A stretch of DNA of 12,335 nucleotides from CAZMVU01 sp964569295 (GTDB lineage Bacteria; Hydrogenedentota; Hydrogenedentia; Hydrogenedentales; JAGMZX01): positions 1 to 12,335 of the forward strand of contig CAZMVU010000148.1 of NCBI GenBank assembly GCA_964569295.1, read 5' to 3'. Position numbers and translations under genes: made by a program. Positions within the stretch are counted from its first letter, which is position 1; each line of letters starts with the position of its first letter. The notes below the pieces were generated by a model. That model saw only the letters and a program-made list of their open reading frames with translations. It had not been told where the DNA came from and made no database searches. This document shows, piece after piece, positions 1 to 7,715 of this stretch.

Positions 1-155
1 GGCGGCAAGCCACCGCAGTCCAAAGGGCGCATACATCGTGCCCGATAGAGACAACCGGTGGGCCGGAACCGCTACCCGCGCGCCGATACCGGGGGAGTTC
101 TATGACGTATGGGAAACGGCTCACGGCAACCGGCTAAAGAATTGCGTTGTGCGGA

Positions 156-1478
156 TTACGCGCCGGGTGGCCATTGCTCGCGCACGAATTGCTCCGCTTC
201 CGGACGCGTGGAGATTGTGCCCTCGAGTTGGGCGTCTTCGAGGGCTTGGAGCAGGGCCCCGAAGCCTGGTCCCGGCGTGTAGCCCATGGCGATGAGGTCC
301 TTGCCCGTCAACAGCGGTTTTGGACGCAGTGCTTCATCACCGAGGTTGGCGCGATACGCGGCGATCCATTGCAATGTGTCGAGTTTACCATGACTCGCTA
401 CGGCGTCGGCGCGGCAGAGCGCCTCGAGCTTTGGGAACAGCGGTTCGCGCACGAACCGGCGCCGCTTCGACTCGCGCATTTCCGGCACGGCGGCCAGCCG
501 CATATGTTGTTCGACCAGCCACACCACTTCGTGCATTTGCTCATTCGACAGGCGCAAACGTCGGCATATTTTTTCCGTCATGCGCGCGCCCACCTTGTCG
601 TGGTCATTGAAGCGGATGCGATCTTCATGGGTCTGGGTAGGCGGTTTGCCCACATCGTGCAGAAGCGCCGCCAGCGCGAGCGTTGGTGAGGGGTCATTCA
701 TGGCGTCGATGTAGTCCAGCAGCATGAGCGTATGCACCCACACATCGCCTTCCGGGTGGAAGGCCGGGGGTTGTTCGCACCCCTTCATGGCCGCCACCTC
801 GGGCAGAATGTGTTCGAGCAGACCGGTTTCGTCGAGCAACTCGAGGGCCCGCCGCGCGCTGCCTTCCGTCAGCATCTTGAGCAGCTCATCGCGGATACGC
901 TCGGCACTGGTCCGGACCACATGGGGCGCCAAGCTGTGCAGGGCGTCCCACGTCGCCCCGTCGATGCGATAGCGCAGGCGCGCAGCGAACCGGACCGTCC
1001 GCAGCAGACGCAGGTAATCCTCGGTAAAGCGCTGGTGCGGGTCGCCCACCGTGCGCACTATCCCCGCGCGCAAGTCCTTCCGTCCGCCCACATAGTCCAG
1101 GACCGCATCCGTGCGCGGGTCGAGAAACAGCGCATTGATCGTGAGGTCGCGGCGGTGTGCGTCGGCCTTGGCATCCGTGAACGTCACGCTGCTGGGATGC
1201 CGCCCATCGAGATACGGGCCGTCCTTGCGGAACGTGGCGACCTCGACCGGCCCACTGCCGCACACGACGAGCACCACGCCAAAGGCTTCGCCTACCGGCG
1301 CCGTGTGGCTGAAGATCGTCATGACCTCGCGCGGCCGTGCGCTCGTGGCAACGTCGTAGTCGCTGGGTGCGTGGCCAAGAAGAAGGTCGCGCACACACCC
1401 GCCGGCCAGCAGCGCTTGATGCCCCGCCTCGTGCAGCCGCGCACAGACGGCGCGTGCCTCGCGCTCACGGTCAGTCAC
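156..1478 (-). CDS. cca: CCA tRNA nucleotidyltransferase with HD domain
   Basis: This 440-residue protein is a class II nucleotidyltransferase that builds or repairs the 3' CCA end of tRNAs from CTP and ATP in the cytoplasm. The head domain opens with the GGCVRDLLLG loop (residues 26-35), followed by the metal-binding D40-x-D42 pair in PSDYDVAT. RRDLTINALF (109-118) and GDPHQRFTEDYLRLLRTVRF (145-164) are the conserved nucleotide-selecting and neck motifs. A C-terminal HD phosphohydrolase domain follows, with H241, H249 and the H274-D275 doublet in LLHDVGKP. Length and domain order suit the HD-containing bacterial group. The start is a GTG that overlaps the stop of the upstream DUF2339 gene by 8 bp (GTGACTGA). 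The nearest GGAG lies about 12 nt before it, so translation is probably coupled. An A-adding-only or poly(A) role cannot be excluded from sequence, but CCA addition is the likely function. Confidence 0.95.
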   Translation of the reverse strand: MTDREREARAVCARLHEAGHQALLAGGCVRDLLLGHAPSDYDVATSARPREVMTIFSHTAPVGEAFGVVLVVCGSGPVEVATFRKDGPYLDGRHPSSVTFTDAKADAHRRDLTINALFLDPRTDAVLDYVGGRKDLRAGIVRTVGDPHQRFTEDYLRLLRTVRFAARLRYRIDGATWDALHSLAPHVVRTSAERIRDELLKMLTEGSARRALELLDETGLLEHILPEVAAMKGCEQPPAFHPEGDVWVHTLMLLDYIDAMNDPSPTLALAALLHDVGKPPTQTHEDRIRFNDHDKVGARMTEKICRRLRLSNEQMHEVVWLVEQHMRLAAVPEMRESKRRRFVREPLFPKLEALCRADAVASHGKLDTLQWIAAYRANLGDEALRPKPLLTGKDLIAMGYTPGPGFGALLQALEDAQLEGTISTRPEAEQFVREQWPPGA

Positions 1479-4014
1479 GATGCGTGTTTTCTCCGCCGGT
1501 GGGTGGTTGCATGCGGCGTTTTGTAGCGGTGGGCGATGAGCGCCGGAGGCGGGCGTAGAACCACGATACGCCCAATAACAGCACGCCCGCTGCGCCGAAC
1601 GTGATGACTTGTACCGTCGGACTCAGGCTGTCCAAGAACAGGAAAGCGCGCAACAGCGCCACACCGAACACACACAGCGCGCCCCACCGGTAGCGCGGTT
1701 CCCGGACGAGGAATCCGAAGGCCATGGTGATCACGGCGAACACGAAAAGAGACACGATGAGCCAGTCTTCTGAGGTCCACGCCAACAACCCGGCCCCGGC
1801 TACCAGGATGCCCGCCGCGACCAGCACCGTACGCACGGCGTCCTCGAGGCATGATGCCCCTGTTTCCCGCTGCTTGAACCCGGCAAAGGCGCGCTCGGCT
1901 CCCGCGAACGTGGCGACGAACCCGCAAAAGTAAGGAAAAAACCCGTCTGCTGTGACGAGTGGGGCCTCTGGGGTGTAGAGGTGCTCATAGAACCAGACCG
2001 TGGCCACCCCCAAGGCGAGCAGGCCGGAAGCCTTCACACCCACATACCCCGTGAACAGCCCCACGAGCAACAGGGCCACGCCGATTGCGCCGGTGATCGC
2101 GGGCACCTGGGCCGGTGCCAGTGTGTGCTGTATGAGCGTGGCCAACAGCATGGTCGCCGCGAGATACGGCAGCGAGGCTGTCACATGGTGCTCCCATTCC
2201 GAGCCGTCGGCGAAGCGGTGCAGGTAGCGCTCCCAGAGGTACGCGCCGACGTATGTGAACAGCGCGAGGAAAAGGGTGAGCGCGAAGTAATGCTCCTGAA
2301 ACAGAAAACCTTCTTTTGGCAGCCACAGAAAAATATAGTAGGTCACATGCGCCGCCGCCAGCAGCAACACACTCGCCACATCCACCTGGCGCGCACGCAA
2401 CACGCACCCCGCCACCGCCAGCGCCACGCCGCCGCCTGCCAGCAGGTAAGGCAGGCGCACGCTGTTGCCGAGATCGACAATGGTGATGGACAGCAGTATG
2501 AGCGCGGCTGCCACCGCGTAGAACATGGCCATTATCTGAGGCGGCAGATCGAGCCAGGAGTCCGCCAGCAGCCATTGACTGCGGTAGTGCCGATCGTGGG
2601 CGGGTACACGGCGCACGAAGTTCTCGTAGAAGCTGGCGGACAGCACGAACACCGCTGTGACCCCGGCCGCGCCGAACCAGTTGGCCGGCATGGCATAACC
2701 GGCGATTTCGATCGTGCCCGGCACGCGCAGATGCAACATGGCCGTGGCTGTGGTGACGAGCATCAGTACGAGGCCGAGCGCCTTGAACGCCACAATCCCG
2801 CTGCGCCAGTGGGAAATGCCGAGCGCCAATGCTTCGATGGCCAACACGACCAGCAGCTTCTCGCTGGACAGGTAGGCTTCGAGGGCGAGCGTGACCATGA
2901 TAATGGCCTTGGCTGCGAACACCTGAAACAGGTAGTTCCGGCGTGGTCCCGCGATACGCGCCAGCGCCGCCAGCCACACCAGGAGCACGGCGAACGCGGA
3001 CCGGAATAACCACTCTGACTCGGGGTAACTTGCGCGGATGGCGAACCACATGAGCGCGAAGTAGATGAACGAATTGACCCCGCTCATCGGGGCCACGCGC
3101 CTTCGGTAGTCGCCTTGGCGGTACGCATCGATGAGGAAGCCCACGGCAAAGAGGATGTAGCAAACGGTGAGGAAACCGGTGGACACCCAGAAATACGGCA
3201 GCGCGCCAATGTTGAGGCCCGCGGGCTGCCGGTAAATGAAGAAGTAGAAGGCAGTGTGCGTGGCAATAAGCGCCGCCCACGAAAAGGCCACCCACCGATT
3301 CACTATGTAGAACCCGAGGGTGACCGCTGCCAGCACCGTGCATGTGAGCAGGGCGTAGGCCAACTCCGTGAGCGACGTGCTCTCGCCCGTGCAACTCACC
3401 AGTACCGTATAATAGGCGAGGAACAGGCCCACCCCCGCAATCGTCGGGCTGCGCCGCCATTGCGCCACCGCCGAAAGCACCCCGAGGCACATCAGCAGCG
3501 CCGGAATCGCCCAGGGCGAACCGGCCAGGAACGCGATACGCATCTCCGGCACGAAGAAGGCTGCGTACGTCGTGAAATAGAAACTGGCCAGGCCGCAGGC
3601 CGCCACCGCCTGTGCGAACAGGTCGCTACGGCGCCGGACGAGCAAGCCATATGCCGTGAACACCACCGCCACCGCATAGCCCAGTGCGACCTTGCGCTCC
3701 GCACCCAGGTCCCAGTCCTGCAAGGTGGCCCGGGCTGCCAGCGCGAAGGCCGTCATCATCACCACGACAGCCAGACGGCTCAGCCACACAGCGCCAATAA
3801 CCGACTCGATACTGCCATCCCCGTTGTTCTTCAGTGCGCGGTCCACCCGCTGGCGCATATCATCGATCAGGCTTTGATCCGGCGCGGCGGGGGATGCACC
3901 GGTTTCCGCATCGCCTGTCTCCACCGCTTCGGCCTCTTGCGTGCCCCGGCCCAGTTCCTCGCGCAGCGCATGCAACTCGCGCTCCAGCTCTTCGATGCGC
4001 TTCTCCGGGTTCAT
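1471..4014 (-). CDS. DUF2339 multi-pass membrane protein
   Basis: This 847-residue integral membrane protein belongs to the DUF2339 family, whose function is unknown. Residues 1-25 (EKRIEELERELHALREEL) form a short coiled coil. An acidic, probably disordered linker follows to about residue 70. The family signature then begins (IGAVWLSRLAVVV), with FAQAVAACGLASFYFTTYAA a little later. The rest is an almost continuous run of hydrophobic helices, by eye more than twenty, ending in a short basic tail. The ATG at 4014 is preferred over the longer frame because GGAAAGGA sits 5 nt upstream (GGAAAGGAACCC-ATG), and the 64 extra codons read as non-coding. It is probably the first gene of a two-gene unit with cca. 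A weak promoter, TGGAAG-N18-TAGAAT, lies about 45 bp upstream. The family assignment is secure. A role in the envelope is inference from topology only. Confidence 0.9.
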   Translation of the reverse strand: MNPEKRIEELERELHALREELGRGTQEAEAVETGDAETGASPAAPDQSLIDDMRQRVDRALKNNGDGSIESVIGAVWLSRLAVVVMMTAFALAARATLQDWDLGAERKVALGYAVAVVFTAYGLLVRRRSDLFAQAVAACGLASFYFTTYAAFFVPEMRIAFLAGSPWAIPALLMCLGVLSAVAQWRRSPTIAGVGLFLAYYTVLVSCTGESTSLTELAYALLTCTVLAAVTLGFYIVNRWVAFSWAALIATHTAFYFFIYRQPAGLNIGALPYFWVSTGFLTVCYILFAVGFLIDAYRQGDYRRRVAPMSGVNSFIYFALMWFAIRASYPESEWLFRSAFAVLLVWLAALARIAGPRRNYLFQVFAAKAIIMVTLALEAYLSSEKLLVVLAIEALALGISHWRSGIVAFKALGLVLMLVTTATAMLHLRVPGTIEIAGYAMPANWFGAAGVTAVFVLSASFYENFVRRVPAHDRHYRSQWLLADSWLDLPPQIMAMFYAVAAALILLSITIVDLGNSVRLPYLLAGGGVALAVAGCVLRARQVDVASVLLLAAAHVTYYIFLWLPKEGFLFQEHYFALTLFLALFTYVGAYLWERYLHRFADGSEWEHHVTASLPYLAATMLLATLIQHTLAPAQVPAITGAIGVALLLVGLFTGYVGVKASGLLALGVATVWFYEHLYTPEAPLVTADGFFPYFCGFVATFAGAERAFAGFKQRETGASCLEDAVRTVLVAAGILVAGAGLLAWTSEDWLIVSLFVFAVITMAFGFLVREPRYRWGALCVFGVALLRAFLFLDSLSPTVQVITFGAAGVLLLGVSWFYARLRRSSPTATKRRMQPPTGGENTHRD

Positions 4015-4060
4015 GGGTTCCTTTCCAGCCGGCGGCGGTTCACTGTTTACGGCGTGCCCA

Positions 4061-4090
4061 ATTCTACCGTGCGGTATGCGCCCGCTTCCA
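4061..4090 (-). promoter_or_regulatory. Candidate promoter for the DUF2339-cca unit
   Basis: Read on the minus strand, TAGAAT (4066-4061) is one mismatch from the -10 consensus. It lies 18 nt after TGGAAG (4090-4085), which matches only half of TTGACA. It would give a leader of roughly 40 nt before the ATG at 4014. The tRNA-Ser promoter in this window has the same -10 and spacing. The remaining bases of this intergenic region (4091-4198) hold a short palindrome, GACGC-A-GCGTC (4144-4154), and nothing else I can identify. Confidence 0.35.
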
Positions 4091-4198
4091 TGACGGCGCG
4101 CGGGGAGGCAAAGCGGCCAGCGGGACGGGCATGCGTTTGTTTTGACGCAGCGTCTTCGCGCGCCGTGTATACCCTTCGGCGCCGGTTGCCGCGCGCAA

Positions 4199-4227
4199 TT
4201 GAACACGCGGCTATGCTCTTCTATAAT
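4199..4227 (+). promoter_or_regulatory. Sigma-70-like promoter for the C45 hydrolase gene
   Basis: TTGAAC (4199-4204) is separated by 17 nt from a perfect TATAAT (4222-4227). Transcription would start near 4234, giving a leader of about 97 nt before the ATG at 4331. This is the best-spaced promoter in the window and lies in the divergent intergenic region, facing away from the DUF2339 gene. The leader can form small hairpins (for example GGGT-TGTG-ACCC) but no recognisable riboswitch. Confidence 0.6.
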
Positions 4228-4330
4228 CGAATTGTGTACCCCTTTTGAGTGCCTATTCAGCGGTTCCCGGCCGCCTGTTGCGTTATGCCAGGGTTGTGAC
4301 CCGGCAGTTCAGAAAGGAATAGTTGGTTTT

Positions 4331-5800
4331 ATGGAGCCCGCAGTACACCCTGCCGGACAGGCCGAAGTGGTCCGCCGCGCCGGCCGCGGCTTTCTCGAGA
4401 CTTACCGCAGCCCCCTGGGTACGCTGCCCGTCGTGCATGTGGCCGGCGAACCCGAGGACATTGGGCGGCAATATGGCGCCCTGCTCGGCGGCACGGTGCA
4501 TAGTATCGTTCGGCTGCTTCTCGACTTGTTCAAAGACGGCGGCATGCCCGAGCACCTGATTCACCGCCTGCTCGACGCCTGCTGGGAACGTATGGCGCCG
4601 CACGTGCCCGCCCGCTTCCTCACGGAGATGCAGGGTATCGCCGCTGGCGCACGCAGCGCGGGTCATCATCTCAGCGAGCAGGATGTGCGCCGCGTGATGA
4701 CGATGACGAACCTCGATCTGTACATGCGCGAGGCGCGTATCCCCGAGCTGTTGGGCATGGCGCCCGGGAGCTTCACCGGCGGGCCGGACCAGCCACCGCT
4801 CCAATGCACCATGTTCGCGCTGTGGGGCAGCCGCACCGTGGACGGCAAGCTTTTTGCTCTGCGCAACCTCGATTGGATTTCCCAGTCCGGCATGCACCAT
4901 CAGCGGCTTGTGAGCGTGTACCATCCCGAAGGGCGCCACGCCTTCGTGTCCATGGGTTATGCCGGTGTGATCGGCGCCCTCGCCGGCATGAACGACGCCG
5001 GCATCTCACTCTCGCAAGTCGGCACTTTCAGTGTGAGCGAAGAACTCGATGGCGAACCCTGGGCTTTCATGGCCCGGCGCGTGCTCGAGGAGGCCGGCAC
5101 ACTGGAAGAAGCAGTTCCTATCGCCGAAAAGGCACGGCACACGATTGGCTACAACTTTCTCATCGCCGATGGCGATCCGGAAAACTTTGGTGCAGAGGCC
5201 TTCAATCCCCGCGCGGCGGCCTTGGAAACGAACCACGAATGCTGCGAGACCTTCTACGAAAACGACCCGAAGGAGCACCATGCTGCGTGGGCCGATGACG
5301 AGGGCGAAACGCATGCCTATGGCACGCCGCTGAAGGAGGCGATCATCCGTGCCGATACCGCGTTCGGGCCGTCCACCCGCGCGCTGCAGGCGGCCGACAA
5401 CGGCCCAGGTGTGCCCGGTCAGAACGGCAACCCGTATGGCGAAGACGGCAACGGCACCACCTACACGGAGTGCCACCTGCCTATGTACGAAATGATCCGG
5501 GCGTATGAAACCGGCGCGGAATATGTGTTCCCCGTGCGGAACACCAAGGTGATCGAAGCAGGTGCGCCGCGCAAGATCGGCGTCGGGGAAGCGCTCAACA
5601 TCGCCGCTACCGTCGCCCATAACACCGAGAAGTTGCCGGAGAATGACTGGAACGTCATGAGCGTGGTCTACGCGCCTACCGACGGTCTCTTCTGGGTGGG
5701 CTATGAACACGAGGACGAAGCGGGCAACTGGAAGAACGCACCCGATGCCGGCTACTGGCGGTTTGACTTGGCGGAGCTGTTCGCGCGCAAACCGGGTTGA
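4331..5800 (+). CDS. C45-family autoproteolytic acyltransferase/hydrolase
   Basis: This 489-residue N-terminal-nucleophile hydrolase belongs to the peptidase C45 / acyl-CoA:6-APA acyltransferase-like group, whose members cleave or transfer acyl groups on amide bonds. The likely nucleophile is C159 in LQCTMFALWG, to be exposed by self-cleavage after Q158. The RNLDW motif (R178, N179, D181) follows, as in the related choloylglycine hydrolase fold. Further conserved points are N221 in GMNDAGISLS, N275 in GYNFLIADG and N301-H302 in LETNHE. The end, SVVYAPTDGLFWVGYE, is typical of the family. Residues 1-158 would form the propeptide or small subunit. No signal peptide is seen. The ATG at 4331 is chosen because the 63 upstream codons read as intergenic sequence and contain the promoter. 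The ribosome site AAAGGA is about 12 nt away, which is rather far. The substrate is unknown. Confidence 0.85.
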   Translation: MEPAVHPAGQAEVVRRAGRGFLETYRSPLGTLPVVHVAGEPEDIGRQYGALLGGTVHSIVRLLLDLFKDGGMPEHLIHRLLDACWERMAPHVPARFLTEMQGIAAGARSAGHHLSEQDVRRVMTMTNLDLYMREARIPELLGMAPGSFTGGPDQPPLQCTMFALWGSRTVDGKLFALRNLDWISQSGMHHQRLVSVYHPEGRHAFVSMGYAGVIGALAGMNDAGISLSQVGTFSVSEELDGEPWAFMARRVLEEAGTLEEAVPIAEKARHTIGYNFLIADGDPENFGAEAFNPRAAALETNHECCETFYENDPKEHHAAWADDEGETHAYGTPLKEAIIRADTAFGPSTRALQAADNGPGVPGQNGNPYGEDGNGTTYTECHLPMYEMIRAYETGAEYVFPVRNTKVIEAGAPRKIGVGEALNIAATVAHNTEKLPENDWNVMSVVYAPTDGLFWVGYEHEDEAGNWKNAPDAGYWRFDLAELFARKPG

Positions 5801-5915
5801 GCGCGCAGGAATACTGGCCTGTTTATACAGAGAGGTGTCTCAGTGATCGTTCTGGTTTTTGAAGCCGGCGCCAATGTCTCCGTGGACAGCGTGCGTTAAT
5901 GGCAGGCAGGAGGCG

Positions 5916-7028
5916 ATGATTCGCATGGAGCGGGTAGGCATAGCGGTATTTATCATTGTGCTGTTTTTGGCGTTTTTCGCCATCGACTGGGGCGTGGACG
6001 ACATTGCGGCGGAGGGCTGCTCGCGGGATGTGGCCCCGCCTGTTGCGGATTTCTGGGCCGGTGATGGTGTAACCGATGTCACATTCATCGCCTTTGGCGA
6101 TCCCCAATGCGGCGGCGGCAGCCCGGACAAGAACCAGTTGCATGTGCGCGCCATCAACGCCGCGGCGGATGTGTTGCGCTGGATGGAAGCACCCTTCGGA
6201 TTCGAGGCGGCCGTGGCAAACATTCGCGGTGTGATTATCGCCGGCGACATGACCCACAACGCACGCGATGGCCGGCCTTTCGAGGTCGACGACTACCAGG
6301 ACTTCATCGACTGCTACGGCCTATGCGGTAACCGCATGCTGAAGTACCCGGTGTACGAAGGCTATGGCAATCACGACTTCTACGTCTGGAACAACCCGCT
6401 CTTCCGCCTGTACGACGCCCACCCGCCCGCGAACGCCGTTGCCCGCCGCAATGTGTACCGCCCGGGCGTGTTGAACACCGCGCCGGGCGATGACGGCCAT
6501 TACAGTTGGGATTGGGACAATGTTCACTTCGTGCAGCTCAACCTGAAACCGTCGGATGTGCCGGGCGAGGCATACGGAGATCGCGAGAAACCCGTGCCCG
6601 GCGCCCTCGACCCGCGCAACGCGCTGACGTTCCTCGAGCAGGACCTCGCCGCCCATGTGGCCGGCACGGACAAGCGGGTGGTTATCATCGCGCATTACGG
6701 CTTTCACGAAAACAGGGACTTCGACGGCTGGTGGACGCCGGCTGAGGCCGAGGCCTTTTACGAGGTTATCCAGGGCTACCCGGTCATCGCCTACTTGCAT
6801 GGTCACAACCACGGCACCCAGTTCTACCGCTGGCGCGATATTCCCGTGCTCGACCTGGGCTCTCCCTATTACCGCGACTACAACCGCGACGGGCGCGGCC
6901 ATTTCACCGTCGTGCGCATCACCGATGATTATCTATACGCGGGCGACGCGGCCTGGAACCCGGACAATCCAGAGGGCGATATCATCTTCCCTGCCGGCTG
7001 GCATGTAAAGGCCGCGTTGCAGCCATAA
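5916..7028 (+). CDS. Membrane-anchored calcineurin-like metallophosphoesterase
   Basis: This 370-residue phosphoesterase carries all five metal-site blocks of the calcineurin-like superfamily: GDPQ (D62, Q64), GD at 110-111 in AGDMTHNA, GNHD at 151-154, H260 in IIAHYGFHE and GHNH at 296-299. Block 1 has Gln where the classical D-x-H has His. A hydrophobic stretch at residues 7-23 (VGIAVFIIVLFLAFFAI) follows a short basic start, so the enzyme is probably exported and membrane-tethered. No convincing lipobox is present. ATG 5916 lies 2 nt from AGGAGG and ATG 5925 lies 11 nt from it. Either start is possible, and an upstream TTG at 5859 is less likely. It follows the C45 gene by 115 bp on the same strand and is probably cotranscribed. 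The substrate cannot be told from sequence. Confidence 0.85.
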   Translation: MIRMERVGIAVFIIVLFLAFFAIDWGVDDIAAEGCSRDVAPPVADFWAGDGVTDVTFIAFGDPQCGGGSPDKNQLHVRAINAAADVLRWMEAPFGFEAAVANIRGVIIAGDMTHNARDGRPFEVDDYQDFIDCYGLCGNRMLKYPVYEGYGNHDFYVWNNPLFRLYDAHPPANAVARRNVYRPGVLNTAPGDDGHYSWDWDNVHFVQLNLKPSDVPGEAYGDREKPVPGALDPRNALTFLEQDLAAHVAGTDKRVVIIAHYGFHENRDFDGWWTPAEAEAFYEVIQGYPVIAYLHGHNHGTQFYRWRDIPVLDLGSPYYRDYNRDGRGHFTVVRITDDYLYAGDAAWNPDNPEGDIIFPAGWHVKAALQP

Positions 7029-7088
7029 ACCGGCGTCCCCCCGAGGCTTCCTGAGGAATGACGGCAGGGGCAGCCGAAAGGATATTTC

Positions 7089-7526
7089 ATGGACCACTAC
7101 ATGCAGGCGGCATGGCGGGAAGCGGAGCAGGGGCTGGCGGAGGGCGGCATTCCCATCGGGGCGGTGTTGGTAATCGATGGGGAGATTCTGGGCCGTGGTC
7201 ACAACCGGCGGATACAGCAGGGCAGCAGTGTGCTCCACGCGGAAATGGACTGCCTCGAGAATGCCGGCCGCCTCACGGCCCGTGAATATGCGCGGGCCAC
7301 CCTCTATTCGACCCTCTCGCCGTGCGACATGTGCTCGGGCGCCGTGCTACTCTACAAGATACCGCGGCTCGTGGTGGGCGAGAACACAACGTTCCGGGGG
7401 CCGGAGGACTACATGCGCAGCCGGGGTGTCGTGGTTGAAGTGCTCAACGACCCGCAATGCATCGCACTCATGGAAACCTGGCAACGGGAACATCCGGACC
7501 TCTGGAACGAAGACATAGGCGAGTAG
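7089..7526 (+). CDS. Cytosine deaminase-like protein of the fungal Fcy1 type
   Basis: This 145-residue zinc-dependent deaminase is of the cytidine deaminase fold. The zinc ligands and proton shuttle are H50-A51-E52 (HAEMDCLENAGR) and C79, C82 (LSPCDMCSGA). It resembles yeast cytosine deaminase Fcy1 closely as I recall that sequence: IPIG near the start, GRGHN (N39), TLSPCDMC, IPR-VVGEN, F102, and the C-terminal W139-x-EDIGE. In Fcy1 the equivalent Phe, Trp and Asp line the cytosine pocket. It is unrelated to the amidohydrolase CodA usual in bacteria. The likely reaction is cytosine (or a related base) to uracil plus ammonia in pyrimidine salvage. The start has GAAAGGA 6 nt upstream. It lies 60 bp after the phosphoesterase gene. 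Other small-base deaminases share this fold, so cytosine specificity is inferred from pocket residues. Confidence 0.85.
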   Translation: MDHYMQAAWREAEQGLAEGGIPIGAVLVIDGEILGRGHNRRIQQGSSVLHAEMDCLENAGRLTAREYARATLYSTLSPCDMCSGAVLLYKIPRLVVGENTTFRGPEDYMRSRGVVVEVLNDPQCIALMETWQREHPDLWNEDIGE

Positions 7527-7549
7527 ATGGCTTGCAGCAAGCGTAAGGC

Positions 7550-7633
7550 TGGCGGAGGGTGAGGGACTCGAACCCCCAAGCCCGAAGGCGACGGCTTTCA
7601 AGGCCGCTGCGTTACCAATTACGCTAACCCTCC
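7550..7633 (-). tRNA. tRNA-Ser (anticodon UGA), CCA encoded
   Basis: Read on the minus strand, 84 nt fold as a class II tRNA. The acceptor is GGAGGGT/ACCCTCC and the D stem GCGT/ACGC has GG in its loop. The anticodon stem GCGGC/GCCGT carries loop CTTGAAA, giving anticodon TGA. The long variable arm contains GCC-TTCG-GGC, and the T arm GGGGG/CCCTC has loop TTCGAGT. Discriminator G73 is the one expected for serine tRNA, and CCA is genomically encoded right after it. It reads UCA codons and, by wobble, other UCN codons. It converges on the deaminase gene, whose stop is only 23 bp away. Confidence 0.95.
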
Positions 7634-7644
7634 GTGCCGGCGTT

Positions 7645-7674
7645 ATTCTAGATGATGAGGCGGTGGTGTGTCCA
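7645..7674 (-). promoter_or_regulatory. Candidate promoter of tRNA-Ser
   Basis: On the minus strand TGGACA (7674-7669) and TAGAAT (7650-7645) each differ from consensus by one base and are 18 nt apart. The -10 box ends 11 bp before the first base of the tRNA, the spacing expected for a stable RNA gene with a very short 5' leader. Confidence 0.5.
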
Positions 7675-7697
7675 TCGGCCCGTGTTGAGCGGGGGCA

Positions 7698-7715
7698 GGG
7701 GGGCGCCGGTTCTTC
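7698..7715 (+). repeat. Copy of the GC-rich motif found in the 8820 terminator
   Basis: GGGGGGCGCCGGTTCTTC here recurs at 8836-8854 with a single extra T. The left partner TGCCGGCGTT also occurs twice (7635-7644 and 8818-8827). At 8820 the two halves are adjacent and form a terminator. Here they are about 53 bp apart, with the tRNA-Ser promoter between them. The remainder of this 281 bp gap (7716-7914) shows no gene and only weak promoter-like words (TTGACC at 7793, TACCGT at 7817). Confidence 0.5.

Noticed and set aside
38..295. Plus-strand frame at the left edge, open from the window start
   Set aside because: It overlaps the conserved end of cca, and the residues show no family pattern. 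No feature could be supported in 1-155.
4015..4206. Upstream extension of the DUF2339 frame by 64 codons
   Set aside because: The added residues are Arg/Pro/Cys-rich without pattern, and the ATG at 4014 has a good ribosome site. The extension would cover the divergent promoter region.
1981..4248. Large plus-strand open frames opposite the DUF2339 gene, including 342 and 377 codons
   Set aside because: They are Arg/His/Gln-rich antisense shadows of a clear membrane protein in GC-rich DNA, with no domain pattern.
4142..4330. Upstream extension of the C45 hydrolase frame
   Set aside because: It would start before the TTGAAC-N17-TATAAT promoter and encodes unpatterned sequence.
5797..5827. Possible promoter TTGAGC ... 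TTTATA before the phosphoesterase gene
   Set aside because: The spacing is 19-21 nt with a poor -10, so cotranscription with the C45 gene is simpler.
7530..7542. Hairpin GCTTG-CAG-CAAGC as a terminator between the deaminase and tRNA genes
   Set aside because: The stem is only 5 bp and no T-run follows on either strand.
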